Shown in pieces: positions 14,201 through 24,258 of a stretch of DNA of 64,000 bases (its first letter is position 1; every line of letters begins with the position of its first letter). The DNA comes from Lytechinus variegatus (taxonomy: Eukaryota > Echinodermata > Echinoidea > Temnopleuroida > Toxopneustidae): NCBI RefSeq assembly GCF_018143015.1, contig NC_054756.1, positions 22,553,440 to 22,617,439 of the forward strand, read 5' to 3'. Below the pieces are notes generated by a model. It searched no databases and was not told where the DNA came from. It saw only the letters and a program-made list of their open reading frames with translations. Made by a program: the position numbers and the translations under genes.

Positions 14201-17200
14201 ACAAAACATGATTCTTTTGTCTGTTTTAATAGAGATGAAAATCCATTCAAATCAAGCACCAGCTTTTTGCATTTTTATGTTTTGTTGTGGTTTATGTTGT
14301 GATGGTTATGTGAGATATCATGGTTTAAGTGGTGGTTTAAAAACCCATGGATGTTTGTTTGTATGTTGTGTGGTTGCTTGTGCAAAGGTGTGTTTGATTC
14401 CATATTAATATTGATGTTAATGTACATGAAAACAGAAACCGCTGAGAAACTCGGTGAATTTCAATATTGTATCACTTTGCAACTTTTGAATTTTGACTTT
14501 GCCCCACATTTCAAGGCACCGCACCTCCATGTGAACCATGATAATATCATGTAGGGTATCATTTTAAATAAAATTAAATGACCTTTTCATTGATATTAAT
14601 TACCAATTAATAGTTATTAAAATCGAGGAGGGATTATCGATCAAAGTCAAAAGAAGCCGCTGACTCACTCATCACCACTGAAAAAAGAACAGTTACTTTC
14701 AAAATTGTGTCATTTGGCAACTTTTTCAATTTTGATCTTGCCCCCCTTCCCCATTTCAAGGCACTGCACCTCCATGTGAACAATAATCATATCATGTAGG
14801 GTGTAATTTTAAAGAGAATTAAATGATTAATTCATTGATATTTACTAAAACTGAGGAGGTATAATCGATCAAAGTCAGATTTCCAAGCTTTTTTGAGGAG
14901 TTTATATACATAATATGTATGTACGTGTGTGTGGGTGGATGTGTGGGTGGGTGCTAGCTAGATCAATAAGTCCCTTTACAGAGACGGGCATTGTTCGAGA
15001 AATGTAACCTGATACCACGAATGAGAGTGGAGGTCGATTGGTTGCATGTTTCCTCGCAAATCAAATATTACTCTCCGAACGGGACAAGTGTTAACTGATT
15101 TTGCGCGTATCTCCATAGCTCTTAGTCAGGCAGCATATGTCATCTACTTCGACAAATTGGCTAAGTCTGATTTTTCACTTTCATGTGATTGGTGAAATCA
15201 CGAGGAACAACTTTCAACTTGGTGAAAATTTCTAATGGTCATCTTGATCATGTGAGGGGTCAGAATGGGGTCAACAGGGGTCAATTTTTGAAATTTCCCC
15301 GACATTGTCGAGTCATACATCAAATTGCTTTTCTTGGTCTACTGAACAAGAAAGTGTACACAACCATATACTCTTGACCTCCCGTTAATAAGTTATGACC
15401 GGAAATGTCAAAAGGTCAACAAACTTTCGGTAAATGGCAAATTACATTGAAAGTGTTAAGAAAGCTCCTTTTCCGTGCTTTAATGCATATGTGTACTTTT
15501 TTAACTTCGATTTTGAAGTTCATCTTCAGAAATCCTTATCCAGAAGATACAAAGGGTCAAAACAAGGTCAGGGAAAGGTCAAAAGGTCAACAAACTTTCG
15601 TTGGTATCCAAAATACACTAAAAGCGGTTAGAATCTTAGAAGTTGGTTCTTTATTTTGAAAAATCTCTATCTAAGTAGATATCATCCATTAGATAAAATG
15701 GGGTCAAATGTACGTGCTCACTTAGGAACAAATACATGAACAGAGATAGACGTCGAATTCGGCGTGGTATCATCCGGGGGGGGGGGGGCACTCAGTATAC
15801 AATGCATAGTGGGTATGTGCCGCGGAGGGGACCCCCATTTTCACACTCAAATTTCCGTTCCAAGGCATAGCATTTTTGCCTTGTTGAGAAAAAGAACAAA
15901 GAAAGCCGCTCCAAGGCATAGCATTTTCTTCTTATCGAGAAAAGAGAAGAGAGAAATCCGCTCCAAAGCATCGCATATTTTTCGTTACGCCGCTCCGAAT
16001 GAATGAGCTGCAATTTTGGTGAAAAGCGGCCGCAGAGCTCCCCGGCGGAAGCCGCGCTAGCTGCATCATGCACGCATGACCGTTCCGTAGGGATGCATAC
16101 GCGCTCACACGCTGGCGATCCGTTCCAAGGACCCCCGTTTTCACAAACATTTGTCGTTCCGATGCCCGTTCCGAGGACCCTCCTTTTTACAATAAGCCCG
16201 CTCCAAGGCCCCCGTTTTTTGTCTCGCCCGCGGCACACCCCCACCACTTTTTTGGTCGAGTGCCCCCACCCGGGGTATCAAAGTATTGCAGGAATATCTC
16301 GAAACGACTTGACAAACACTCATGCCCTTCGAAGTCGTATCATCTTGATGATGATATAAATGCAGCTAGCTCTTTCCGAGTTTCTTGATTTAGGAATTCA
16401 ATTCAAGTTCATTTCCTTTTCAGTTTACTTGTCTTTGGTATGTAAAGATACATTTCATCCATTTGCTTTGTACAGAATATTTTATTCACCATAAATTATT
16501 GTAATGTATTCGGGTATACAGTATGTGTAATACTATGTTAGCAGATATCGATTGATCAGTGCTCCCAGCTCCTAAGAAAGATGCCTTACATCTCATTTGG
16601 ATTAAAGTACGAATAAGATTATGAGATTAGGATTGAGGATGATATAAGCTGGGCTCCAATTGCTCCTTAATTAATTCTAATATGTGACGGTTATATTACA
16701 TGTATTTCTGACAAAGAGGCAATATCATGCAGGCATGCTCACTGTAGTCAGTCACGGGTGTCCATCTAGTCTACATTCTAGACGTCGGTGTACTTGTTAT
16801 TTCTCTCCATTTGCTTCATTCTCCATCTCCTGCGCGCCTTCCCCAGTGATCGCGCTATCCCCTCTTTCACGCCCTATGGTAGACAGGTAGGAAATCGTGC
16901 GGCTGTTTTCATTTCGGGCGTAGAGGTCGAAGATTGTGTTCATTGATCAATAACGCAACTGAAAAGTAGAACAGTCCTGACAAAGGACTAGTGTCCATCA
17001 TGCGGATGTGTTATATTCTGACCATTACTCGATCTCTGGAGTCAAGAAGGACTACACATTTCTGATTATGTGCTGCCATTAACACGGCTTGTAGGCCTAC
17101 TATTCATGTGTGTCTTTTTTCCAGAGCATACAACACATATACCGCAGTGGGGGAGGCAGCTGCCCCCAGAAATTGTGAAGACTTGCATTTTTACTTAAAA

Positions 17201-20200
17201 ATAGATATAATTGAACAAAAGAATGTTCTAAATACTTATAAATTTCACTTTACAAAATGCAAAATTGCCCAATGATAAGCTCAGAACAGCACATGCACCA
17301 GATTGTGTCGTCCTTCTTGGCTCCAGAGATCGAATGGTCATAATATATCATAACAGCATAATGGACACCAATGACTACAATGAGCATGCCTGCACGATGT
17401 TGCCTCTTTGACAGAAATGATATAACCGTCACACATTAGAATTATAATTGAGGAGCAATTGAAGTCCATCATCCTCAGTCCTAACCTCATCATCTTATTC
17501 GCAAGTTCATCCAAATGAAATGTTAGGCATCTTTCTTAGGAGCTGGAGCACTGATCAATCGATGTGTTTATTCTGTCAATATAGTATTATACTTATACCC
17601 CAATACATGTACATTACAATAACTTCTGCTAATTAAAATATTCTGTACAAAGCAAATGAAGGAAATACTTATTTACATATGAAAGACTAGTAAATTGAAA
17701 ATGAATTGAACTTGAATTGAATTCCTAATAAAAAAAATCGGAAAGAGCTGGTTGCACTTTTCACATCATGAAGATTATTTCAATGGCATAAGGGTTTGTT
17801 AAGTCGTTTCAAGGTATCAAGGCAATACCATGATACCACATTGAATGTATTCGACGTCTATCTCTGTTTATTCCGGTTTTGCTCATAAATAAGAATATTT
17901 TACCCCATTATATAAAATGTCTTCTTAGATAGAGACTTTTCAAAATAAAGAACCCACGAAAAATAAGACTTCGAAAATTCTAACCGCTTTTAGTGTTTTT
18001 TGGATTCCAATGAACGCTAGTTTGTTGACCTTTTTACCTTTCCCTGACCTTGTCTTGACCCTTTATATCTTCTGGATAATGACTTCTGGCGATGGACTTA
18101 TCAAAATCGAAAATAACTAAAGTACACACATGAATAAAACACGGAAAAGGGGCATTCTGAACACTTTCAGTGTCATTTATCAAAAGTTGGTTGACCTTTT
18201 GACATTTCCAGTCATAACGTTTTTAAGGAAGGTCTAGAGTATATGATTGTGTACAATTTCTTGCTCAGTATAACAAGAAAAACAATTTGATGTGTCACTC
18301 GACAGAGTTGGAGCAATTTCAAAAAATGACCCCTGACACCATTTTGATCCCTAATATGGTCAAGATGACCATCAGAAATTTGTCACCAAGCTGCAAGTTG
18401 TTCCTTGTGATGTCACCAATCACATAAAAGTGAAAAAATCAGACTTAGCCAAATTTTCGAAGTGGACGGTAAATCATGACATATGCTGCCTGACTATCTG
18501 ATCACACCTTTAAAAAGAAAGAATTACCTTTTTTTTCTCTCTCTCTTAAGTCATTTCGACACCCTTTTTCCCCCATTTATGATTACAGTCTCTTCACCCA
18601 CGTGAGTCAGGCAAGGATCTCCACCGGAACCTGGCCGACGTTCAGGGCTCTTCTTGATAACTACCAACTCCTCACTGGTACCTTAGATGTCAACACAGTT
18701 TTGGAGAGTCAAGAGGTCCAGAGCTTTCTTGATGCTGTATTCGGAACCCAGGTGATGGACCTAACATACGATTACCTGCAAGGAAGGGGTAATGAATGCT
18801 ATCCATTTTTTAGTATTCCGTCCTGAATAAACTTTCTCTGCTGAATAATATATATATATTATTTACAATTTTTTCAATCAGTGGGCAAGTGATTCTTTTT
18901 AGAATGAAAATCTACATGATCTAAGAACATGAATTTTAAACGTGGCGAGAGATAGTTGGTAATTATAACCAGAATTCATCATAAACTGGTACTGGTATAT
19001 GATATATATATATATATATAAAGTAGCCCCCACCCCTTAAACATCCATAATTTCTGAAGCACTGGGATTTTAAAACATATCTTTACATGGGCAAGTATGT
19101 AATTTTGTAAATGGAAGCTACCCTCTGAGTGAATCTAAGGGACGTATTTTATGTCATGTTTCAGTGAGCACCACCAGAAGGCAAAATTGTCACTTTTTAA
19201 AAGTCACAAGTAAAATTGCATGACTTTGATTTCAGTTTCTTGGAACAAAGTCCACATTCTCATCATGAAATAATAGAATGCTTGTAAATGACACTTTCTA
19301 AAAGACGATGCAATTTTTTAGGCTATCAGTCATCAGTCAAACTTGCTATAATTCATTTTTGTTACACATTTCTATCAATGAAAATGATTGAATATGATGA
19401 CAATTATTTTTGGAAAGAGTATCTTCAACATCATTCATCATTGTACGGTTCAATGAACATTCAATGAAAACAAAAAATACGATTTTAAAATGTAATCGAA
19501 AAGTATCGTCTCAATTTGGTAATTGAAATGATCTTTTCTCAAACCTTTTCGTTATGTTCACGACCAATTAGCATGCTTCGATGATTCAAAGGCGTTTGAT
19601 TAATCCTTCATGCTTGAATGAACATGTGGAATATGATAGGCCCTTTTCTTAGGTTATCGGAAAAAATGCAATTGCTAACCATGGATATTTTTCACACAAC
19701 TTCTTGCTTGGTTTGTTTGATTTTGAAATAAAAATCCCGATATCTAAAGCTTAAGTGAGCACACAAGATTCGAAAATTACGGAAATGAGAAGAAAGGCCT
19801 TGGCCCCATTCTGCGGTATCGAATGGCTATTTCGGTGTGCGCGCCGTTTGGATATTGTCACACTGAAAACCGTCGATGAAACAAGCCCTTATTTCACTCT
19901 TGTCAAAATTCTGGCTTCCTCTCTCATATATATTGTGTACAATATGAGAAAAGATAAATCAAGCATGTTTATCACGGCAACCAGAGCTTTTATTATTATT
20001 ATTTACATAAAGAGTATTTCATACTTCTGCCACATGGTAAAACCCGCGGGCTAGAACTGTTCAAGATGTAGGCGATATGTGTATATGCACTGACAGGTCC
20101 CCCCACAAAAATGAATATATGAATTAAAAAAATAATAATATTAGAGATACGATATCCCCACTCCCGGTCGCCGTGGGTTTTTGGAACCGGACATGGTGGC

Positions 20201-22857
20201 TCAGTGGTAGAGCGCCCGCCTCATGGATGGGGGTCGTGGATTCGATCCCCGGCCGAGTCATACCAAAGGCTATGAAAATGAAACATTCTGCCTTCTTGTC
20301 AGGCACTCGACGTATGAGAACGGAGAAGGGTAGTAATAACATATTATGTTATGCAGTGCCTGCTGGAAGATCAACGCTTACAGCTGAGAGTAACTATATA
20401 CCCTTGGTAAATAAGTGTTACTATTACTACTACTATTCTCATTTTCTTTCTCTGCCACCAGGCTACGTTTCCTCAGTATCTGATCTCAGAGCAAAAGTTG
20501 AGAAGATGTGGTTTGAGCCCTACTCCCGTTCTGGTGGCACCCTGGACACCTCCGGTTTCGAGCACGTGTTCGTTGGTGAGGTCAAGAATAGTAAAGTCAG
20601 TGGCTATCATAACTGGTTTGCATTCTACGAGGACGAAGTGGAAGGAAAAGTGAACTACTATGGCTTCACCAGTGAGAACGAGGTAGGTGCACTAAAGTCA
20701 GACCGTTGCTTTTAAGTAAAATATTATTTTTTATGATTAATATTGTTGATAAATATTTTATTCAAAGTTTGAAGAGGTGTGGATGAAAAAAAATCCTTAC
20801 TCAATGTTGGCAAACGCTGATACGGAAAAAAGGTTTCCTAATGCTTACTCAACTGTTGAGCGATTTGCAGAGCATCAGCGAATGATAATTATGCTTGCTT
20901 ATAGCGCTTAATACTTACTTTGTCAGAAATCTCTAAGCGCTCTACAGTATATGCAGAATAATAAGCCAGTTCGTAGTTCCTTTTTGCGCACGATCAAAAG
21001 ATTCTACGCATGATCAGAGGAAGGTCATTTGTACGAAAGTGACTTGGTGGTTTAAGATCTAATGAGATAAGCACCATTTTTGATGTCTTGATTATTCATA
21101 TATTTTTTGAATAGTGGTTTTCATCTCAATCCACAAAAGACAACAATGCGTCCACGAACGACTGGTATTTCACAGTTTACCAAGAACATTGTGCAACATG
21201 CTATGATATGCATTCAAAGTAGGAATGCAACAAATACCTTCATAAGGTGTTCATTGGTGTGCTATTCTAGTCACCTGGTCTATTCAATTTCTTCATCCTG
21301 CTGTGTAAGGCAAGCTTACGTAATATCTTGCTTTGAAATCTGCCTATCATAATGAAAGAAATGAAAGGTCATTTGACCGAAATTGTCCATGAAGTAACTA
21401 CGAACTGGTCTATTACCCTGGCTTTAGCAGCGCAGCTGTTACGCGCGCTGCGTTTCAAGGAATAAATTCCTGCCAGGTACCCATTTACCTCACCTAGGTT
21501 GAGTGCTGCACATTGTGGATCAATTTCTTGCTGAAGGAAATTACGCCATGTTTGGGACTCGAACCCACGACCTTCTGTTTCAAAGTCGGGAGACAAATCC
21601 ACTGGGCCACAACGCTCCATGTATGATGATTACGCTACTTTGCCGTTTTAAATGTCACAAAAGCCATCAACAACATGGCGTCAAATGACATGATTGAGGA
21701 ACTTGGAACTTCTTTCCGACTGGGGTCAATGACAGGGGCAACGGGACGGTTTTCAATGTGTGTGTGTGGGGGGGGGGTGACCATGCAAAAAAATCACAAT
21801 CGTATGATCATTTGTACGTTTTTACATGGTTTGGGAAAAAAAATTGTGGGCTGAACCCCCACCCCGCTTCCGCGGCCCTGTATAACAATTTAATCTCATT
21901 TACTGTACCACTGACTCCTCGTGACGATTCTTGCCTGTTCAGCCGATAAACAAAGGGAAACGTTGCATTTTATATTGTTTGTCATTGCTATAAGAATTGA
22001 AAAAGAAATAACCGTTCACGGGACTTTGGAAACTTTATTGGAAATTTTTATTTGCGATACTTACGATGGTTCTTATTGTGTTTGAATCAATTTAGCAAAT
22101 TTTTAAATTTAGTCACTCACAGTTTGTTTATTGTGCATTTCGGCGGTTATTTGGTATGGGCGGATAGCAGCCAACCCAAATCACACGCGTAAAATTAAAT
22201 AGCAATCAATTATCATCCCCTTTCCAAGATTGGCCCAGTTGTTTCTTTTTGTATGGTCACAACAACGGAGGTGGTAGTAGTCGCGGTGGTATTCAGGGTG
22301 TATTGCAATTAAAATGCGCGCGAAGTTGAAACGCGCGCTACGTTTTTTCATAGAAAAGTCTTGGGTTTAACGAGAGGAGCTCAAATGCAGTTCAAATGCG
22401 TGTTGCATATGCTTTGAAATTTCTTCACACCCATATCTCCATTAAATTAGTTCTACAATGACAAAGTACTTTTTTTAATGATTTAACAATCAGATATGTA
22501 GGCCCCCGTAATGTTTATTAGCTATCAAACTTGCCAGCATCAATGCGATATATGGATCCATTTTATACTTGGTTTCTTACCATCCATTTTCTCCCCTTGT
22601 CGATCGACCTGCAGCCAAACCAAATCCTAATGCAGTTTCGTCTTGATGCCCCCAATGGTTCCTCGTATTACAAGGAACTCTCTTCCATCCTCTACGGGGC
22701 AAGTCCGGAGTTCGAACTCGCAATCTTCACCGTTTGCTTCATGGAGAATCGCAACGGTTTAACCACCTTCACCATCAATGGTGGACAGGAACAACAAGTG
22801 CAGACGTGGGACTACAATGGCCAAGATTACGTCGGATCTGCCTATTTCAATGTCTGA
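5276..22857 (+). CDS. Secreted poly(U)-specific endoribonuclease with three somatomedin-B domains
   Basis: Eight exons join in phase: 5276-5333, 6998-7120, 7883-8005, 10397-10522, 13113-13248, 18589-18788, 20462-20682 and 22615-22857, giving 1230 nt and 409 residues. Residues 1-20 are a signal peptide (MKVAPILLLCLTVHTQGILG). Exons 2-4 each encode one eight-cysteine SMB domain (about residues 21-143) and are phase-1 symmetric. Exons 5-8 encode the EndoU (XendoU/placental protein 11) domain, from SSLTEALWEADVNRL to the C-terminus SAYFNV. The family's catalytic residues are present: His290 in GFEHVFVGE, His305 in GYHNW and Lys349 in SSYYKEL, spaced like the XendoU His/His/Lys triad. The family cleaves RNA at uridylates using metal ions; the leader implies a secreted enzyme. 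The exon 5 acceptor (13111-13112) was chosen because it keeps phase; its polypyrimidine tract is weak. Introns carry many mobile elements. Confidence 0.92.
5600..5692 (-). mobile_element. tRNA-derived SINE head or tRNA pseudogene
   Basis: On the minus strand there is a good box A region (TGGTCGAGTGGTTAGAGCA) and box B (GGTTGTGAGTTCGAATCCC). The acceptor arms do not pair and the anticodon stem is broken, so this is a tRNA-like short interspersed element or a dead tRNA (arginine-like anticodon), not a working gene. It lies in intron 1 of the EndoU gene. Confidence 0.6.
6227..6724. mobile_element. Inverted-repeat element filled with CAATTA repeats
   Basis: The ends are imperfect inverted repeats: GGTTGGGCTCAAT at the left, and ATTGAAGCCAAACC at the right, which reads GGTTTGGCTTCAAT on the other strand. 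Subterminal parts are runs of CAATTA/TAATTG-type units on both sides, so the whole can fold back. It has no coding potential and no clear target duplication. It lies in intron 1 of the EndoU gene. Confidence 0.5.
6765..6928. mobile_element. Small MITE-like inverted-repeat element
   Basis: The left end GGGGAGCGTTTCATTAATAT is mirrored by the right end ATAAAACGCCCCC. Inside, ATCCGACATTTTGTCAGA on the left is mirrored by the GTCGGATAAAAAGTCTGACA region on the right. It is a ~160-bp hairpin just upstream of exon 2 of the EndoU gene. Confidence 0.5.
9003..9323 (-). mobile_element. tRNA-derived SINE (family with GGTAAAATAATTGTGAAG tail)
   Basis: Reading on the minus strand, a tRNA-like head (box B GTGTTCGAATCCCACTATGG) is followed by a unique body with TTGGGTACCGGTAGGAAACA, GTGACCGGGTAATAATAATT and an (ATT)n-like tail. 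A second copy in the opposite orientation is at 46928-47228, with end-to-end similarity, so this is one dispersed family. It is inside EndoU intron 3. Confidence 0.8.
9384..9626 (-). mobile_element. tRNA-derived SINE (GTGTTGGCTCAGTTGG family), copy 1
   Basis: The minus-strand head carries box A TTGGCTCAGTTGGTAAAGCG and box B GGTTCAAACCCC, followed by a body containing GATGGGAGTTGCTGCTACCC and the tail TGTCTATTTCGAACA. A near-full copy is at 13809-14051 and a 3' fragment at 24871-24970. It is inserted directly next to another SINE. Confidence 0.8.
9851..10184. mobile_element. Non-autonomous DNA element with 8-bp target duplication (GGCGGCGGAAGC family), copy 1
   Basis: It starts CATTGGCGGCGGAAGC and ends GCTTCTACCGCCTATG, an imperfect 16-bp terminal inverted repeat. 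It is flanked on both sides by GGAGAGAG (9843-9850 and 10185-10192), an 8-bp target duplication of the hAT type. The interior is poly-A, poly-G and poly-C runs with repeated AAATTTTAGGGGGGGGAC. There is no coding content. A sister copy is at 29097-29302. Confidence 0.75.
10995..11125 (+). repeat. Partial copy of the SINE body found at 11291-11410
   Basis: TTTCTGACTTATGATTTTCATTACAGATC... through AAATTTGTAAACAAATTATAATTT to CTCTCCATTTACT is nearly identical to the sequence after the tRNA-like head at 11220. The copy lacks the head, as expected for a 5'-truncated element or a local duplication. Confidence 0.65.
11215..11410 (+). mobile_element. tRNA-like SINE with a 72-base head
   Basis: The head at 11220-11291 starts GAACCAG and ends CTGGTTC, a perfect 7-bp acceptor pairing, with a paired D-stem (AGCC/GGCT) and box B GCAGGTTCGAATCCCAC. 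The T-stem and anticodon arm do not fold well. The body that follows recurs at 10995-11125. It is best read as a SINE, although the 72-base length and acceptor pairing are unusually tRNA-like. Confidence 0.55.
11528..11870 (+). repeat. Dispersed echinoid-type repeat
   Basis: It begins AAAGGACAAGTCCACCCC and runs through CATCAAAATCGGATGTAAAA and AGAAAGTTATGACATTTTAA. I recognise this as a type of interspersed repeat common in sea urchin genomic DNA. A degraded partial copy lies at about 10900-10990. No coding potential. Confidence 0.55.
13321..13430. repeat. AGT/AAT trinucleotide microsatellite
   Basis: Runs of AGT followed by AAT begin about 70 bases after the exon 5 donor of the EndoU gene. 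The resulting Ser/Asn-rich open frame is not a gene. Confidence 0.85.
13809..14051 (-). mobile_element. tRNA-derived SINE (GTGTTGGCTCAGTTGG family), copy 2
   Basis: It is nearly collinear with 9384-9626, including the tRNA-like head with TTGGTAGAGCGTCCGTCTCA and the tail TGTCTATTTCGAACA. It lies in EndoU intron 5. Confidence 0.8.
14455..14885. repeat. Two diverged tandem copies of a ~200-bp unit
   Basis: The unit at about 14455-14660 (CACTTTGCAACTTTTGAATT, AAGGCACCGCACCTCCATGT, ATCGATCAAAGTCA) repeats at about 14700-14880 with substitutions and small gaps. Noncoding, in EndoU intron 5. Confidence 0.7.
15773..16272. mobile_element. 500-bp non-autonomous element with 8-bp duplication, copy 1
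   Basis: The ends are inverted: CCGGGGGGG...GCACTC at the left against GAGTGCCCCCACCCGG at the right. Flanks are TGGTATCA and GGGTATCA (7 of 8 identical). The matching position in the other palindrome arm lacks it. The interior repeats a short unit resembling CCGCTCCAAGGCATAGCATT several times. The related copy at 32716-33233 lies in the opposite orientation. A 151-codon open frame exists on the minus strand but follows the internal repeats. Confidence 0.8.
16766..16990. mobile_element. 225-bp insertion with perfect 8-bp target duplication
   Basis: The insert begins CTAGTCTACATTC and ends AAAGGACTA. It is bordered on both sides by GTGTCCAT (16758-16765 and 16991-16998). The opposite palindrome arm reads straight through GGTGTCCATTATG at 17366, the empty site. 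The inverted ends are short (TAGTC). hAT-like by duplication length only. Confidence 0.75.
18790..20186. other. EndoU intron 6, mostly unique AT-rich sequence
   Basis: Apart from a (TA)n run near 18850 and another near 19000-19020, I see no recognisable repeat or gene here. The 99-codon frame at 19755 has no signal peptide or family motif. Confidence 0.4.
20187..20437 (+). mobile_element. tRNA-derived SINE directly upstream of EndoU exon 7
   Basis: The head GGACATGGTGGCTCAGTGG...GGATTCGATCCCCGG has both internal promoter boxes and is followed by a body and an (ACT/ATT)n tail. The tail ends about 25 bases before the exon 7 acceptor at 20460-20461, so the polypyrimidine tract of that acceptor abuts the SINE. 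Confidence 0.75.
20966..21408. mobile_element. 443-bp inverted-repeat element
   Basis: It starts CCAGTTCGTAGTTCC and ends TAACTACGAACTGG, so the terminal 13 bases are inverted. A diverged, end-truncated relative is at about 49425-49785 (shared GTGGTTT, AAAGACAACAATGCGTCCA-like and TTGCTTTGAAATCTGCCTAT segments). It abuts a SINE on its right. Confidence 0.7.
21409..21620 (-). mobile_element. tRNA-derived SINE (GTGGCCCAGTGGATT family), minus copy
   Basis: On the minus strand the head GTTGTGGCCCAGTGGATT...GGTCGTGGGTTCGAGTCCC leads into TTCCTTCAGCAAGAAATTGA and GGTGAGGTAAATGGGTACC. The plus-strand copy at 53027-53322 shares head and body. It lies in EndoU intron 7. Confidence 0.8.
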
Positions 22858-24110
22858 TATGGATCAATATTCTGCACATCATTTACTTTGCACATAGTGT
22901 AGAGCTTCATGACTTGGGTAAAATGTAAATCCTGAACATGATCATATAGGGAGGATATGTATAATCTAAACATAAATACTAAATTACCTAAAATCAAACT
23001 TATCAAACCAAAATTGAACAGAAACATTTTCTTCGAGGAAACCCAGTTTCATTGTTTTAATTATCATCATTATTATCACTATATTTTGATTATTAGTATT
23101 GTTATTATTATCATTGTTACTATTGTTATCATCATTATCCCTAAACCAATTAAGGGTTTATAAAGATAGAGATCCGGCTTACAATCTAATATGTATATCA
23201 AGTTCGTGTTTAAGAGAGAGCGATAAATGTTATAATTATAGCATGTGCCTAGAACTGAAATGAAATTAAACAAAAATGATGCATTTTGTTGTTGGTTTCT
23301 TCCTTTTTGAGTTTGTTTCGATAGAGAGAGCCAAAAAAGCAGAGCAACGTAAAGTGAGATGGGGATTTCTCCTCGGAGGTGGGCTCTGATTTTTCAAGAG
23401 AGAAAGGGGCGGGGGGGGGGGGGGGGGGCTGGGACATGCATAGACACAGACACACAGACAAAGATTCACACATTTATACAACCTTAGAAATCCTGCAATC
23501 CTTGTATAGGGCGCTCTATATTATGAAGAAGTTGGTTTATCCAGTATGGATGCAATTTACTTAATCAGGTTATCATGACTATACTGCCGGTTTCATGCCC
23601 ATAGAGCAGTCGTCAGATCAGTTACTGCTGTAAGCTTAAGCCATTGAAACGAATTGATAAGCCCTGGTCGATAGCCGGCATTATCCTGGACTCCAGGAAA
23701 TTCCTGCTCTTTTACCATAACCGTTACGAAGAAAGAGTCCGACAACGTCTCCATGGGCAGCCTCGATGGCGCCGTGGTTTGTGAACTCGTTGTACCTACA
23801 TCCTCAAAAACCGACCAGAGAACTTCCAGTCCGGTGTACTTGGCTTTAACCGAGATGTCGGACTTGTCATCTTCCTGCAAAACCTCATGCACCAAACCAG
23901 AGGGAATATGCAAGGATGTGCGCAAGAATTTGCAGACAAATTCCAGCTATGCAACGTCGCCCAAGCCGGTGAAAAACACGTTGTCTATTCTATTTGTGAT
24001 AAGGTACTGATAACTTATCGATAAATCTCGTTTTTTTGGTGAAACGCAATGTATAGATTTTACTTGAAATAATACAAATATACTGTATTAATAAGATTGT
24101 CAATTTCATT

Positions 24111-24258
24111 TGGGTCCCGTTGCAGAAAGAGTTGCGTTTAAACGCAAGTCAAAAATCAATCGAAAGTCAAAAATGCGCGCTGTTGATTGGTTGAAAATCA
24201 AGTTGCGCGTGATTTTTAGAGTTGCGTTTGATTGCAACTCTTTCTGCAACGGGCCCCA
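24111..24258. mobile_element. 148-bp MITE with GTTGCAGAAAGAGTTGC ends
   Basis: The left end TGGGTCCCGTTGCAGAAAGA and the right end TCTTTCTGCAACGGGCCCCA are near-perfect inverted repeats, and subterminal GCGTTT/AACGC motifs also mirror. A degraded half copy is visible at about 7377-7412 (TGCGTTTGATCGTAACTTTC). Confidence 0.7.

Larger units (their letters stand above)
15123..18496. mobile_element. 3.4-kb palindrome (fold-back element) in EndoU intron 5
   Basis: The left arm (15123-17075) and right arm (17287-18496) are inverted copies around a spacer of about 210 bp. The outer ends are TAGTCAGGCAGCATATGTCA and its complement. Matching landmarks include GGCTAAGTCTGATTTTT, the GGTCAAC-rich part and the CAAAGAGGCAATATCATGCA region against its counterpart at 17390. 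The left arm is longer only because of two later insertions (15773-16272 and 16766-16990); without them the arms are each about 1.2 kb. The outer ends are followed by TCT on both sides, which may or may not be a target duplication. No protein is encoded. Confidence 0.85.

Noticed and set aside
15792..16247. 151-codon open frame on the minus strand
   Set aside because: It lies inside a mobile element and follows its short internal repeats. The second copy of the element breaks the frame.
15120..18499. TCT as target-site duplication of the palindrome
   Set aside because: Three matching bases in this composition are weak evidence; mentioned but not claimed.
20173..20715. 180-codon open frame taken as one exon
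   Set aside because: Its first part is a tRNA-derived SINE. Only the part after the acceptor at 20461 encodes EndoU residues, and the true exon ends at the donor after 20682.
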